Below are positions 32,478 to 40,979 of a DNA stretch of 64,000 nt, one piece after another. The notes beneath the pieces were generated by a model. The model made no database searches. It saw nothing but the letters and a program-made list of their open reading frames with translations, and was not told the DNA's origin. The stretch's first letter is position 1. Each line of letters opens with the position of its first letter. Origin of the DNA: Bacillus sp. AFS073361. GTDB lineage: Bacteria; Bacillota; Bacilli; Bacillales; Cytobacillaceae. The DNA is taken from positions 863 through 64,862 of the forward strand of contig NZ_NUZU01000010.1 in the NCBI RefSeq assembly GCF_002567005.1, written 5' to 3'. The position numbers and the translations under genes are program-made.

Positions 32478-33384
32478 TAACCGCATAGCGGATGTAAAAC
32501 CTCTCTAATTGCTGGGAACTCTGACCGCGTAATGGCGAAGACAATCAGCAGCGAAGCCCGAAAGGGAACGTTCAACGACTAGGCGAAAGCCGTAGGGTCC
32601 AAGAGGATTCGAAACGGGAGGCAGTCGGTCATAGATTACGTCACAAACACTGTAGGAGTGATTTGTATGAGGGAGTTCTTTAAAGAGCGAAACCTTTCTG
32701 ACGGATTTATGGAGAATTTTACTGGTTTTATGTTAGGAGATGGGTACTTATCCAATCAAAATAAAAGCAAACATTCTGCGCAACTATGTATGAGAAACAA
32801 ATTTCCGAATTATATCTACTACGTCTCGAAGTTGTTAACTGCTGAGGATGTAGAGCATATCGTGAAGATTAATGATGTGAAGGGTAATTTCAAAGGGTCA
32901 GGGTTTTCTTCGACCGTTTATACGAAATTCTATAAGACTTTCGCCGATTTAGAAAGAAAGTGGTACGAAACAAGAGATGATGGCACTCATTTCAAGATCG
33001 TACCGGTAGATTTAAAACTGACGCCAATCAGTCTACTACAATGGTACATCGGCGATGGATACTTAGTCAACCTTCACGGAAAACCTGAGCGAGTTCAGTT
33101 TTGTACTGACAGATATTCGGATGAAGAAATACAGTTTTTGCGAGATTGCTTCGAGCGCGACTTTGGAATAAGCGTTCAAATTGATTGGTGCCGAAGAAGG
33201 CTACGAATACCTAAGCGGTATCTCGGTGATTTCTTCGAAGTACTTCCGGAATGTCCACAGGATTTCAATAACGTATTAGGGTATAAGTGGGCGTAATCTA
33301 ATAAATGACCGACTGGTGATATAGTCTGAGCCTTGCGGAAACGCAAGGAGGCAGTACGGAATCGGTGCTGCCGTAACATATCTG
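32478..33384 (+). ncRNA. Group I intron in nrdJ
   Basis: A 907-base self-splicing intron. The splice-site T-G wobble in P1, the early core stretch AATCAGCAGCGAAGCCC, CAACGACTAGGCGAAAGCCG, and the late P7-type strand GATATAGTCTGAG near 33316, and a final G at 33384 are all typical. It carries a LAGLIDADG endonuclease gene in a peripheral loop. It sits at the conserved active-site segment of the reductase, a favoured insertion point for phage introns. Confidence 0.9.
32667..33296 (+). CDS. LAGLIDADG homing endonuclease in the nrdJ intron
   Basis: 209 residues with two LAGLIDADG motifs, GFMLGDGYLSN (about residue 19) and LQWYIGDGYLVN (about residue 128), so a single-chain two-motif enzyme. It should cut the intronless nrdJ allele and spread the intron. 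ATG at 32667 follows AGGAG at nine bases; GTG at 32658 is an unlikely alternative. More AT-rich than nrdJ, as usual for such inserts. Confidence 0.9.
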   Translation: MREFFKERNLSDGFMENFTGFMLGDGYLSNQNKSKHSAQLCMRNKFPNYIYYVSKLLTAEDVEHIVKINDVKGNFKGSGFSSTVYTKFYKTFADLERKWYETRDDGTHFKIVPVDLKLTPISLLQWYIGDGYLVNLHGKPERVQFCTDRYSDEEIQFLRDCFERDFGISVQIDWCRRRLRIPKRYLGDFFEVLPECPQDFNNVLGYKWA

Positions 33385-34355
33385 GTGCAGAAATATTATT
33401 AGACTCATATGGCGTATGTAATCTGACAACTGTAAATATGGTCCAGTTTGTCCGTGAAGTGGGCGGTAAGTACGAACTTGACATCGTAGGATTACTTGAT
33501 GCTCAGCGACGTTCAGCTCGTGCCGGCTTACGTATGACATTGGCGACTTTGGAATTGCCGCATTGGGATGCCGTTCAGCAGCGCGATCGTCTGCTCGGAA
33601 CATCATTAACAGGCGAAAAAGACGCGTTAGCTATGCTCGGATATAACGAAGAGGACGAATCTAATTTGCTGAAACTTCTCGGTCAAATTGCACGGGATGA
33701 AGCGGACGAATATGCGAAAGAACTTCGGGTGAGTTCTCCGTTATTAGTAACGACAGTTAAGCCGGAAGGAACCATTTCGCAAGTAGCTGGCGGGGTATCG
33801 AGCGGACTCCATTGGTCGCATTCACCGTACTATATCCGCAGAATCCGTATTAACGCTGCTGATCCACTAGCAAAAGCGGTTCAGAGTATTGGATGGCCTG
33901 TTAATCCGGAAGTAGGCACTCCAGGCGAAACGCATGCAGAACGATTATCAAATGCAAGAACACTTGTTATTGACTTCCCTGTTGCTAGCGGAGCGTCAAA
34001 GACGAAGGACGACGTATCTGCAGCCGAGCAATTTGAAACGTACTTCTCGTTCCAGCGCAATTATACCGAGCATAACTCGTCTAATACTATTCACGTTAGA
34101 CCTGACGAGTGGACTACTGCGGAGGAAATCGTTTGGAATGGTTGGGACGAATTTACGGCGGTAAGTTTCCTTGCTTACGATGGCGGAACGTATCAACTCG
34201 CTCCTTACGAAGCCATTACAAAAGAGCAGTATGAGGTTCTGGCATCTAAGTTGACAGAGTTTGATCCGGAAATTTTACAACAATACGAAAGCGGAGCCGA
34301 GAGTGATTTAGACGGTATGGATGGCTGCGATGCGGGAATTTGCCCCGTTCGTTGA
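33385..34355 (+). CDS. nrdJ: B12-dependent ribonucleotide reductase, exon 2
   Basis: The C-terminal 323 codons. It starts inside the conserved NPCAEILLDSYGVCNLTTVN segment, contains VKPEGTISQVAGGVSSGLHW, the radical-domain glycine-rich loop, and YYIRRIRINAADPLAKA. The C-terminal tail ends CDAGICPVR, with the cysteine pair used to pass electrons from thioredoxin; a thioredoxin-like protein is encoded at 27917. The earlier in-frame ATG in the intron is not a real start. Confidence 0.92.
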
Positions 34356-34374
34356 TAAAATAATTTCGCAATAA

Positions 34375-34404
34375 CTGCGCGACATTCAAATCTCGCGCGA
34401 CATA
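34375..34404 (+). promoter_or_regulatory. Bipartite phage element, copy 4
   Basis: CTGCGCGA-N12-GCGCGACATA, between nrdJ and phoH. It lies 63 bases before the phoH start, with a hairpin in between. Confidence 0.8.
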
Positions 34405-34412
34405 GTAAATAG

Positions 34413-34442
34413 AAGGGCGGTAGCCAATCGGTTATCGCCCTT
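34413..34442 (+). other. Hairpin in the phoH leader
   Basis: AAGGGCG pairs perfectly with CGCCCTT across a 16-base partly paired loop (GGTTATC-like). It has no T run. It lies just downstream of bipartite element copy 4, so it would be at the 5' end of a transcript from there. Confidence 0.55.
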
Positions 34443-34466
34443 AATAAAACCCGGAGGTGTTGAAGC

Positions 34467-35120
34467 TTGCCATTACCGAAGAATAACTTACTTTTCGGAT
34501 TTGAACCGAAGCTAACCGATGAACAACGTGAGTACGTCGATTCTATTTTCGATAACCAGTTAACGATCGTCAACGCAAAGAGTGGAACGGGAAAAACGAC
34601 GCTGGCAGTAGCTTGCGCCAAGATTATCGGAAAGCCGCTAATTTACGTATTCTCACCTGTGCAAGAAAAGGCGATGGGCTTCCGTCCAGGAACGCAGCAA
34701 GCGAAAGAGAAGGAGTACCTGCAGCCGTTAATCGATGCGCTCCTAAAGATTAACGAAGTACCAGCGCGAGTCCTTTTTGACGAGGAGAATGTCGACGCAT
34801 TAAAGGCGGGCCATATTTGGGTCTATCCGAAGTCTCACATCTTTGCACGCGGAACGAATATCGAAGATTGTACGGTGATAATCGATGAGTGCCAGAACTA
34901 TACTCGCAACGAACTAAAGAAACTGCTAACGCGAATACACGACAATTGCACGGTAATAATGATCGGGCATGACGGCCAGGTCGACCTCGATAAACCGGAG
35001 AAAAGCGGATTTGCTCCTTACATCGAACATTTTCGCGATGAGCCTTACGCAAAAGTCTTAGAGCTTCACGTTAACTTCAGAGGAAAATTAGCGCGCCATG
35101 CGGACGAATTGAAATGGTAA
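34467..35120 (+). CDS. PhoH-like ATPase
   Basis: A 217-residue PhoH-family P-loop ATPase. Walker A NAKSGTGKTTLAVACA (about residue 37), Walker B VIIDECQNYT (about residue 140) and IGHDGQVDL following. PhoH proteins are frequent in phages and are linked to RNA metabolism or phosphate stress, but the phage role is unsettled. TTG start after GGAGGTG. First gene behind bipartite element copy 4. Confidence 0.88.
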   Translation: MPLPKNNLLFGFEPKLTDEQREYVDSIFDNQLTIVNAKSGTGKTTLAVACAKIIGKPLIYVFSPVQEKAMGFRPGTQQAKEKEYLQPLIDALLKINEVPARVLFDEENVDALKAGHIWVYPKSHIFARGTNIEDCTVIIDECQNYTRNELKKLLTRIHDNCTVIMIGHDGQVDLDKPEKSGFAPYIEHFRDEPYAKVLELHVNFRGKLARHADELKW

Positions 35121-35224
35121 TCATCGTAAGTATTTTAGTCGGCAGCATGTTCGGTTTCATGGGAGCGTCACTTTTCGCAGTAAACGCTTATAACAAAGGA
35201 TACGAAGACGGAAGGGGTGAGTAA
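35114..35224 (+). CDS. Small single-helix membrane protein
   Basis: 36 residues, MVIIVSILVGSMFGFMGASL, one membrane helix then a polar tail ending YEDGRGE. It overlaps the phoH stop and the following gene starts two bases after its stop, an operon-like arrangement. Similar in style to short DUF3789-type phage proteins. Confidence 0.55.
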   Translation: MVIIVSILVGSMFGFMGASLFAVNAYNKGYEDGRGE

Positions 35225-35226
35225 CG

Positions 35227-35307
35227 ATGGAAAATCAAACGCACTTAAACGCAGTCGGCGAAATAACCGAAATGATTTACAAATCTACACACGGCGAAGA
35301 GGCGTAA
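35227..35307 (+). CDS. Tiny acidic phage peptide
   Basis: 26 residues, MENQTHLNAVGEITEMIYKS at the start. ATG with GGAAGGGGTGAG upstream. No recognised family. Low confidence because of its length. Confidence 0.4.
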   Translation: MENQTHLNAVGEITEMIYKSTHGEEA

Positions 35308-35343
35308 TCGAAATAAATTGCGACACAAAGGAGTTGGAAAAAA

Positions 35344-35540
35344 TGAAATATGGAATAGGCGATATTGTTCGGTTTAAGTATGGTAGAGGGCAAAAAGACG
35401 GATTACATGAAATAACTGAAGTCTATAATGACAAGGTTTATCAATATGCCGTAACAAATGATGAATGTAATAGCGAATATTACGCTAAACATGACGATTT
35501 AATTTTCGTTTGTGCTTACAAAGATAGAAAAGATATTTAG
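35344..35540 (+). CDS. Small phage protein, SH3-like
   Basis: 65 residues. The pattern KYGIGDIVRFKYGRGQKDGL, with alternating beta-strand residues, suggests a small SH3-like barrel. The ATG at 35344 follows AAAGGAG; an upstream in-frame start at 35217 would cover two other genes. Function unknown. Confidence 0.65.
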
Positions 35541-35584
35541 TGCACACTACGAGGAAAAGGCGAAACAAAAGGAGGTAAATAACG

Positions 35585-35764
35585 ATGGGTCAGGGTCAGC
35601 CGTTTAATTACGAAAATATCCTTTATAACGAAGTTATCGACTATTTAGAAACGAAGTGGCAACGCAAACTAACGGATCATGAGAAACACGTAGTCATCGA
35701 AGGTTATCGCTTCGGCAGAATGATTGAGTCCGAAAATGAGATACGTATACTGGAGGCGTTCTAA
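35585..35764 (+). CDS. Small phage protein
   Basis: 59 residues, MGQGQPFNYENILYNEVIDY at the start, ending EIRILEAF. ATG follows AAAGGAGG. Its stop codon overlaps the next start (TAATG). Function unknown. Confidence 0.6.
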   Translation: MGQGQPFNYENILYNEVIDYLETKWQRKLTDHEKHVVIEGYRFGRMIESENEIRILEAF

Positions 35765-35952
35765 TGCCGTTTTATTATTTCAAGTGTACGAAGTGTGACG
35801 AAGTTAAAAACGAACTTGTAGCGATGAATACGGAGTCAACCACCTGCGCCACCTGCGGAGCACTCACTACCAAGCAGCCGAGTTTTCGGTTCAGCGCGCA
35901 CGGATTGCCTAACGGCTTCGCAAATACTCGGAGTCAATCACGAAAGGAGTGA
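35764..35952 (+). CDS. Zinc-ribbon protein, FmdB-like
   Basis: 62 residues. FYYFKCTKCDEV and TTCATCGALT give a two-knuckle zinc ribbon like the FmdB family. Function in the phage unknown. Start overlaps the previous stop. Confidence 0.7.
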   Translation: MPFYYFKCTKCDEVKNELVAMNTESTTCATCGALTTKQPSFRFSAHGLPNGFANTRSQSRKE

Positions 35953-35957
35953 CGTAA

Positions 35958-36098
35958 ATGTTATATGACGCAATACCCGCGCTAATTGGCGCAAAAGTCG
36001 TAGAGGCGGATGACAACACGCTCGTATTCGATAATGGTATTCGAATTGAGTGCGAAGATTTATATAACTACATCAACGTCTTACATTATAAGGAGTGA
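35958..36098 (+). CDS. Small phage protein
   Basis: 46 residues, MLYDAIPALIGAKVVEADDN at the start, a beta-rich pattern. ATG follows AAAGGAGTG. It ends within the ribosome binding site of the next gene. Confidence 0.6.
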   Translation: MLYDAIPALIGAKVVEADDNTLVFDNGIRIECEDLYNYINVLHYKE

Positions 36099-36103
36099 TT
36101 TGG

Positions 36104-36679
36104 ATGAAAAAAGCGGCCCTAGTCGCATCTGTCGCCCTAGCCAGCGGCATCTACGTCGGCACGGTATTAAACGCAAGCCATGCCGAAGTGGTCACGCCCG
36201 TCGAGGCGCCACACTATGTCGACAAGCAAGCGGTCATCAATGCGCTGTCAACGAAGGCTCAGCTCGTCGGTCTCACCGGCAAGGTTGCGAAAACGATCGA
36301 GTATCACGCGGACAAATGGTACGGAGACAAAACGTATAAGCTGGCGGCAACCGGCACGTTCAAACTTGGCGTATCAACGTCGGACATCATCGTAACCACC
36401 AGCGGCAACACGGTCACGGTCAAGTTTCCGCAACCTAAGATTATCAGCGTCGACATTCCGTTCGACAAGGCGGAGCTCAGTAAGGACGTCGGCATGTTCC
36501 GCAGTGACATCAGCGAAGGCGAGCTCCAGGCGATGTTCGGCAAAGCACGTACTGGGGCGGTCGAGGACATCAAGCGCAATAGGCAAGCGTTTGACAAGGC
36601 GGAGGCGTCAGTGGAGCGGACGATTGAGGCGTTGGTGGGTCAGGTTGATGGCGTGAAGAATGTGGAGTTTACGCAATGA
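36104..36679 (+). CDS. DUF4230-like exported or membrane-anchored protein
   Basis: 191 residues. An N-terminal signal or anchor (MKKAALVASVALASGIYVGT) is followed by an extracytoplasmic domain with IIVTTSGNTVTVKFPQPKII, which resembles DUF4230. A conserved-looking C-terminal helix precedes the stop. The ATG at 36104 follows AAGGAGTG; upstream starts lie in the previous gene. GC-rich compared with neighbours. Role unknown, perhaps at the cell surface during lysogeny. Confidence 0.7.
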   Translation: MKKAALVASVALASGIYVGTVLNASHAEVVTPVEAPHYVDKQAVINALSTKAQLVGLTGKVAKTIEYHADKWYGDKTYKLAATGTFKLGVSTSDIIVTTSGNTVTVKFPQPKIISVDIPFDKAELSKDVGMFRSDISEGELQAMFGKARTGAVEDIKRNRQAFDKAEASVERTIEALVGQVDGVKNVEFTQ

Positions 36680-36783
36680 GTTACGTGATGCTCAAAGCGG
36701 CCCGCCGCCTGATGTGCGACAAGTTTTCGGTGTTGTGCAATCTGGCGGAGCTCAACGCGAAACAATTAAGGGAGGAAGATACG

Positions 36784-36981
36784 ATGAACGAAGATAAAAC
36801 GTGCTGGTCTTGCGGTCATTACTTAATTGGCGGAGGTTGTTGGAAAGACGGAGACTTTGGCGAAGATGGTTGGCGCAACGTTGGTCCTAATGATTCTTGC
36901 GAAGGTTGGGTCGAGGAAACTACGCCCGGAACTATAAACGGAGAAATGTACGAAATGAACTCTAAGGAGGAAACGGAATGA
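36784..36981 (+). CDS. Small cysteine/tryptophan-rich protein
   Basis: 65 residues with CWSCGHYLIGGGCW and CEGWVEE, a likely zinc site. The start at 36784 has GGGAGGAAG upstream; the frame also opens at 36676 (overlapping the DUF4230 stop), so a 101-residue product with a basic N-terminus is possible. It overlaps dut by four bases. Confidence 0.65.
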   Translation: MNEDKTCWSCGHYLIGGGCWKDGDFGEDGWRNVGPNDSCEGWVEETTPGTINGEMYEMNSKEETE

Positions 36982-37505
36982 ATCTAAACGTTAGAATTAA
37001 ACGCTTGAATGAGGACGCAGTTATTCCGAAATATGCTCGCGAAGGAGATGCGGGTTTTGATCTTATCGCTAGTCAGGACGTCATAATTGAGCCGGGAGTT
37101 ACTACGTTAGTACCTACGGGCTTGGCGTTCGAGATACCGCCAGGTTACGAAATGCAGATTCGCCCACGTAGCGGAGTTACGCTAAAGACTAAACTTCGCG
37201 TGCAATTAGGGACGATTGATTCAGGGTATCGCGGAGAGGTTAGCGTCATTGTCGATAATATTGCCGAAATTAATGCCGATTTCGACCCTTGTATTTTACT
37301 AATTGACGACTCGGTAATCCGTTTTGATGACGGAAGCCAATCTAATACTTACATCATCCGCAAAGGCGACCGAATCGCTCAGGCGGTAATCGCACCGTTC
37401 GAAACGGCACACTTCGTTGATTCCGATAAGTTAGAAGAATCGATTAGAAGCACACAAGGTTTTGGCAGCTCAGGCGTTAGGGATGAAGGCGATATTATTG
37501 ACTAA
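36978..37505 (+). CDS. dut: dUTPase
   Basis: A 175-residue trimeric dUTP diphosphatase that removes dUTP and supplies dUMP for thymidylate synthesis. All five motifs are present: AGFDLIA, IRPRSG, GTIDSGYRGE, KGDRIAQAVI and RSTQGFGSSG. An insert of about 30 residues between motifs 3 and 4 (around DPCILLIDDSVIRFDDGSQS) is longer than in most phage enzymes. It works with ThyX, encoded just downstream. Confidence 0.94.
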   Translation: MNLNVRIKRLNEDAVIPKYAREGDAGFDLIASQDVIIEPGVTTLVPTGLAFEIPPGYEMQIRPRSGVTLKTKLRVQLGTIDSGYRGEVSVIVDNIAEINADFDPCILLIDDSVIRFDDGSQSNTYIIRKGDRIAQAVIAPFETAHFVDSDKLEESIRSTQGFGSSGVRDEGDIID

Positions 37506-38139
37506 AGTAGATCATACAGGCAGACAGTTTGGTAGGCTTACTGCGATTAGAAAGGTCATTATCAATAATCGCGGACATTATGTTTGTAGATGTGAATGCG
37601 GTAATGAGCGAATTATCAGAGGAGACTCTCTCGTAGGAGGAAAATCCAAGAGTTGCGGATGCCTTTCTCCAGATGTTAATCAGGAAGTCCACAAAACTCA
37701 TGGAGACTCAGCCACAAGGCTATATAATATATACCACAAAATGATATCACGTTGTTATCACAAAGAGAATGACAGATTTCATAGATATGGACAAAGAGGA
37801 ATATCTATATGTAACGAATGGCTCAATGATTATGAGTCGTTTAAAGAATGGTCATTAAGTAACGGCTACACTGACGATTTGTCCATAGATCGTATAAATA
37901 ACGACGGTAACTACGAGCCAAGTAACTGCCGCTGGACGACGGTAATAGTGCAGTCAAACAATACGTCAAGAACTAGGAAAATAGAATTCAACGGAGAAAT
38001 TAAATCAATATCAGAGTGGTGCAGAGAACTTAACTACTCTTATGGGACAACGAGAAAATTACTGAAACAAGGGCATAAAACACCTGATGAAATATTCACG
38101 AGACCTCGATTAGGAAAAGGATATACCGGAACAAGATAA
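37498..38139 (+). CDS. Homing-endonuclease-like protein
   Basis: 213 residues. An N-terminal zinc module (CRCECGNERIIRGDSL, CGC), then THGDSATRLYNIYHKMISRC, and DRINNDGNYEPSNCRWTT, a degenerate HNH-type core, then a C-terminal helix-turn-helix (SISEWCRELNYSYGTTRKLL). The family is common in phages as free-standing mobile genes; the paralogue at 40972 shares the first half. TTG at 37498 overlaps the dut stop codon, so it inserted precisely behind dut. Confidence 0.75.
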   Translation: MTKVDHTGRQFGRLTAIRKVIINNRGHYVCRCECGNERIIRGDSLVGGKSKSCGCLSPDVNQEVHKTHGDSATRLYNIYHKMISRCYHKENDRFHRYGQRGISICNEWLNDYESFKEWSLSNGYTDDLSIDRINNDGNYEPSNCRWTTVIVQSNNTSRTRKIEFNGEIKSISEWCRELNYSYGTTRKLLKQGHKTPDEIFTRPRLGKGYTGTR

Positions 38140-38154
38140 CTAGGAGGGAGTAAA

Positions 38155-38841
38155 ATGAACGAAATGATTAGCGTATTAGACAAAGGTTATGTGCGATTAA
38201 CGAACGTAATGGGGTCCGACTTATCCGTCGTAAACTCAGCGCGAGTCAGTTACGACAAGGAATCTACGGAACTATCAGAAAAGGATGCGCGATTAATTCG
38301 CTTTCTAGCACGCGAAGGCCATACTAGCCCATTCCGCCATGCAACGGTTCAATTCGAAATGTACGCTCCGTTAATGGTAGCTCGCCAGCATTGGAAATAC
38401 GTTGTCGGCAGCGATCATACTATGGATGCTTGGAACGAGTCAAGTCGGAGGTACATCACGGAAGAGCCTGCGTTTTATATTCCGCAATCAAATGAGTGGC
38501 GCCAAGCACCGGAAAACTCGAAGCAAGGTAGTGGAGACATAGTTGGCGGATATTTAGGAAAGGTAGCGACAGAGGCTTTAACGGAGTATATAGAGCGCGG
38601 TGAGCGACTTTATAGCGAAGCCATTGAATCCGGAATCTGTGCAGAGCAAGCGCGCCTATTCCTTCCGGCTTACGGAATGTATGTCCGCTATTACTGGACG
38701 GCAAGCCTTCAGTCGGTCGCCCACTTCTTACAACAACGTCTGGCACACGATAGCCAAGTCGAAATTCAGGAGTATGCAAAGGCGGTCAAAGCGCTAGCCG
38801 AACCGCACTTCCCTGTCAGCATCGCAGAATTAACGAAATAA
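38155..38841 (+). CDS. thyX: Flavin-dependent thymidylate synthase
   Basis: A 228-residue ThyX that makes dTMP from dUMP with methylene-tetrahydrofolate, NADPH and FAD. Visible motifs: RFLAREGHTSPFRHATVQFE, the ThyX signature RQHWKYVVGSDHTMDAWNES then SRRYI, and the C-terminal region AHDSQVEIQEYA. ATG follows CTAGGAGGG. Together with dut, nrdJ and the nucleotide kinase it forms the phage dNTP supply set. Confidence 0.93.
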   Translation: MNEMISVLDKGYVRLTNVMGSDLSVVNSARVSYDKESTELSEKDARLIRFLAREGHTSPFRHATVQFEMYAPLMVARQHWKYVVGSDHTMDAWNESSRRYITEEPAFYIPQSNEWRQAPENSKQGSGDIVGGYLGKVATEALTEYIERGERLYSEAIESGICAEQARLFLPAYGMYVRYYWTASLQSVAHFLQQRLAHDSQVEIQEYAKAVKALAEPHFPVSIAELTK

Positions 38842-38872
38842 GGAGCGGATACCTATCGGTTTACTAGCAACG

Positions 38873-39343
38873 ATGATGTTAACTTACAATTTACTAAGTC
38901 CGCCAAGCATTGTCGCAGGGGAGCTCGCTAATCAAGTCGCTCCTCTAGCGCAAGAGTGGCGCCAGCAAGCCGAAGTACTAGCGCAGGAAAACGAACGCCT
39001 ACGCGCCGAGAATAAGCGTCTGAGAGCGTCTCAGTGGCGGGACTTCACCGCAACAGCTTACACCGCAGATTGTCCGGAAGGATGCATCGGAATCACCAAG
39101 ACGGGGCTCGACGTAAGGAATCGGACGCACCTAGACGGCAAGCGCATTATCGCCACTGATCCGAGCGTAATTCCGTTAGGCACGGCGGTCGAGCTCCGGT
39201 TTAGCGACGGACGGACCGAGCAAGCCGTTGCGTTAGATACCGGAGGCGCCATCAAGGGCGAAATTATCGATTACCTAATTAGCGACAATGAAAAAGCCCT
39301 CCAATTCGGAAGGCAACGGATAAAGATACGGATTATAAAATAG
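38873..39343 (+). CDS. 3D-domain protein (putative lytic transglycosylase-like)
   Basis: 156 residues. Coiled coil (about 20-50), then a 3D domain: FTATAYTADCPEG, VIPLGTAVELRF and ALDTGGAIKGEIIDYLI with the characteristic aspartates, as in SPbeta YorM and YuiC/MltA-like enzymes. The start is unclear: the only ribosome binding site (AAGGAGCGG at 38840) lies 28 bases upstream of the first ATG (38873), with no ATG, GTG or TTG between in frame, yet the sequence between would extend the hydrophobic N-terminus. Confidence 0.8.
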   Translation: MMLTYNLLSPPSIVAGELANQVAPLAQEWRQQAEVLAQENERLRAENKRLRASQWRDFTATAYTADCPEGCIGITKTGLDVRNRTHLDGKRIIATDPSVIPLGTAVELRFSDGRTEQAVALDTGGAIKGEIIDYLISDNEKALQFGRQRIKIRIIK

Positions 39344-39530
39344 ACGATAATTCATTGCGGTAAACGTGAATCATTCCGGATAAAGGAATGCTGCCGTCTT
39401 TACATCGCCCGTGCTTATGCAAGAATTCACGGAATACAATTTCGTTAACTTGAGTAGGAGTGGCGAAAGGGTCGTCGATTCTAACTTCGTAAACATCACG
39501 CTTTTTGCTATACAATACGGCACAACGCAT
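39333..39530 (-). CDS. Small minus-strand phage protein
   Basis: 65 residues, MRCAVLYSKKRDVYEVRIDD at the start, unrecognised. It is one of a few leftward genes inside the rightward operons. It has AAGGAGCG nine bases before its ATG and its own sigma-A promoter, so it may be expressed in the lysogen. Its 3' end overlaps the 3D-domain gene by 11 bases. Confidence 0.75.
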   Translation of the reverse strand: MRCAVLYSKKRDVYEVRIDDPFATPTQVNEIVFREFLHKHGRCKDGSIPLSGMIHVYRNELSSIL

Positions 39531-39560
39531 AATAACACGCTCCTTAGATTTATTGTCTTA

Positions 39561-39589
39561 ATTTTAACGTAATAACTAACGCAAGTCAA
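39561..39589 (-). promoter_or_regulatory. Sigma-A promoter for the 39333-39530 gene
   Basis: On the minus strand, TTGACT and TAAAAT are separated by 17 bases and lie about 30 bases upstream of the ATG at 39530. Confidence 0.75.
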
Positions 39590-39616
39590 ACGCATAATTA
39601 ACGAGGGGGAATCAGA

Positions 39617-39946
39617 ATGAAATTCAGAGTTGGCGCAATTGACTACGTAGTAACTGAGGCGCCCGGCCTACTAAGCAAGCACGACCTATTCGGACAGGTA
39701 ACGTATGATGACGGCCTTATCGAAATCGAGCCTACGTTAAGCCAGCAACGCAAGCACAACGTCATTATTCACGAATTGGTCCACGCTTGCCTATTCGAGG
39801 CTGGCTACGATGAGCAGGACGAAGAGCAGGTCCGCAGGCTCGGCAATGTGCTGACGCAAGTGCTGCGGGATAATGATTTCGGATTTATGCGGGAAGTGGA
39901 CGAAGGAAGCAACGAAATTAACGGAGCATTGGAGGCGTTGTATTAA
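39617..39946 (+). CDS. ImmA/IrrE-like zinc metallopeptidase
   Basis: 109 residues. The zinc motif HELVHACLFEAGYDEQDEE (HExxH plus downstream Glu) marks an ImmA/IrrE- or SprT-like minimal protease. ImmA-type proteases cleave phage or ICE repressors, so a role in induction is possible, but the gene lies far from the repressor region. ATG follows GAGGGGGAA. Confidence 0.8.
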   Translation: MKFRVGAIDYVVTEAPGLLSKHDLFGQVTYDDGLIEIEPTLSQQRKHNVIIHELVHACLFEAGYDEQDEEQVRRLGNVLTQVLRDNDFGFMREVDEGSNEINGALEALY

Positions 39947-40386
39947 TGAGCGAATTTGCTAACGTAAATACCGATAAAGAAATTTGGCGCGAGATTGAGG
40001 GCGATTATTATGCGCCTAGTATTCACGTACACTCAAGCGGAAAAATAGGAATCAATGTCGGCGGAACCGTTCATATAAAAGACGTCCGCGATTGGCACAA
40101 TCTAGCGCAAGAAGATTGGAAGTCCGAAGAAGTCACGGTCGACGGCACGCAAGCCAGCGAGCAAGTCGAAGTCGATGAAAGAGACGCATCGCCTTCTGTA
40201 GTCGAAATGCTCGCAAATCTGGCGCGCCGAGTAACTTCACTCGAGCAACAACTGGCGGCGACCCAGCGCAATTTGGAAACTTTCGCCGAGCAGACGGAGA
40301 GCAACTCGGAGGACATCCGGACGCTTGACGAACGCACGCAGTATAGAACGCTTGCAAAGGAAATGGCGAGGAGGCTAAGCCGATGA
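39946..40386 (+). CDS. Coiled-coil phage protein
   Basis: 146 residues. The N-terminal half is beta-rich (SIHVHSSGKIGINVGGTVHI), the C-terminal half a coiled coil (MLANLARRVTSLEQQLAATQ). Overlaps both neighbours by one to four bases. Function unknown. Confidence 0.65.
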   Translation: MSEFANVNTDKEIWREIEGDYYAPSIHVHSSGKIGINVGGTVHIKDVRDWHNLAQEDWKSEEVTVDGTQASEQVEVDERDASPSVVEMLANLARRVTSLEQQLAATQRNLETFAEQTESNSEDIRTLDERTQYRTLAKEMARRLSR

Positions 40387-40979
40387 AACATACGCTAAAT
40401 GTGAATCGTGAAGTCGACGTAATTAAGATAGCCATTTGCGGCCGCATTAGAAGCGGAAAGGATACTGCTGCTGAACATCTTTATATTAAATACGGATTTG
40501 ACCGTATCGCATTCGCAGACGCGCTCAAACGAACTGTTAGCGAAATATTTCCGTGGATGATAGGGCCGAATAAGCCACGCGCGCTCTTACAGCAATACGG
40601 ACAGTTAATGCGGGAGATTGACGATTCAGTTTGGATCAAACACGCCGAACGCAAAGTTAACGGCACGATTGACTTCCGGGTGAATACGGGTTCGGACCGC
40701 ATCGGCATTGTGATAACGGATTTACGCAATCCTGTTGAGTACGACTGGGCGCGGGCGAACGGCTTTACGTTGATTCGCGTAACCGCTCCGGATGATGTCC
40801 GCATTGCTCGGGCGATTAAGGCGGGCGACGATTTCACCGTTCACGATTTATGTCATGAGACGGAGCTGGCGATTGACACTTTCGAAGTTGACAACGAAGT
40901 TCAAAACGACGGCACTGTCGACGAGTTAAAAGCGCAGATTGACGCGATACTCTCGCAGTTAGAGGTGTCCAATGCCTAA
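40383..40979 (+). CDS. Deoxynucleoside monophosphate kinase-like protein
   Basis: A 198-residue P-loop kinase: AICGRIRSGKDTAAEHLYIK (about residues 17-36), FDRIAFADALKRTV and IGIVITDLRNPVEYDWARAN are typical of phage dNMP kinases. It would phosphorylate dNMPs toward dNTPs, complementing nrdJ, dut and thyX. ATG overlaps the previous stop. Confidence 0.85.
   Translation: MKHTLNVNREVDVIKIAICGRIRSGKDTAAEHLYIKYGFDRIAFADALKRTVSEIFPWMIGPNKPRALLQQYGQLMREIDDSVWIKHAERKVNGTIDFRVNTGSDRIGIVITDLRNPVEYDWARANGFTLIRVTAPDDVRIARAIKAGDDFTVHDLCHETELAIDTFEVDNEVQNDGTVDELKAQIDAILSQLEVSNA

Noticed and set aside
31202..34355. nrdJ as a broken pseudogene with an early stop
   Set aside because: The interruption has group I intron pairing, an endonuclease gene and exact restoration of the conserved protein sequence on splicing.
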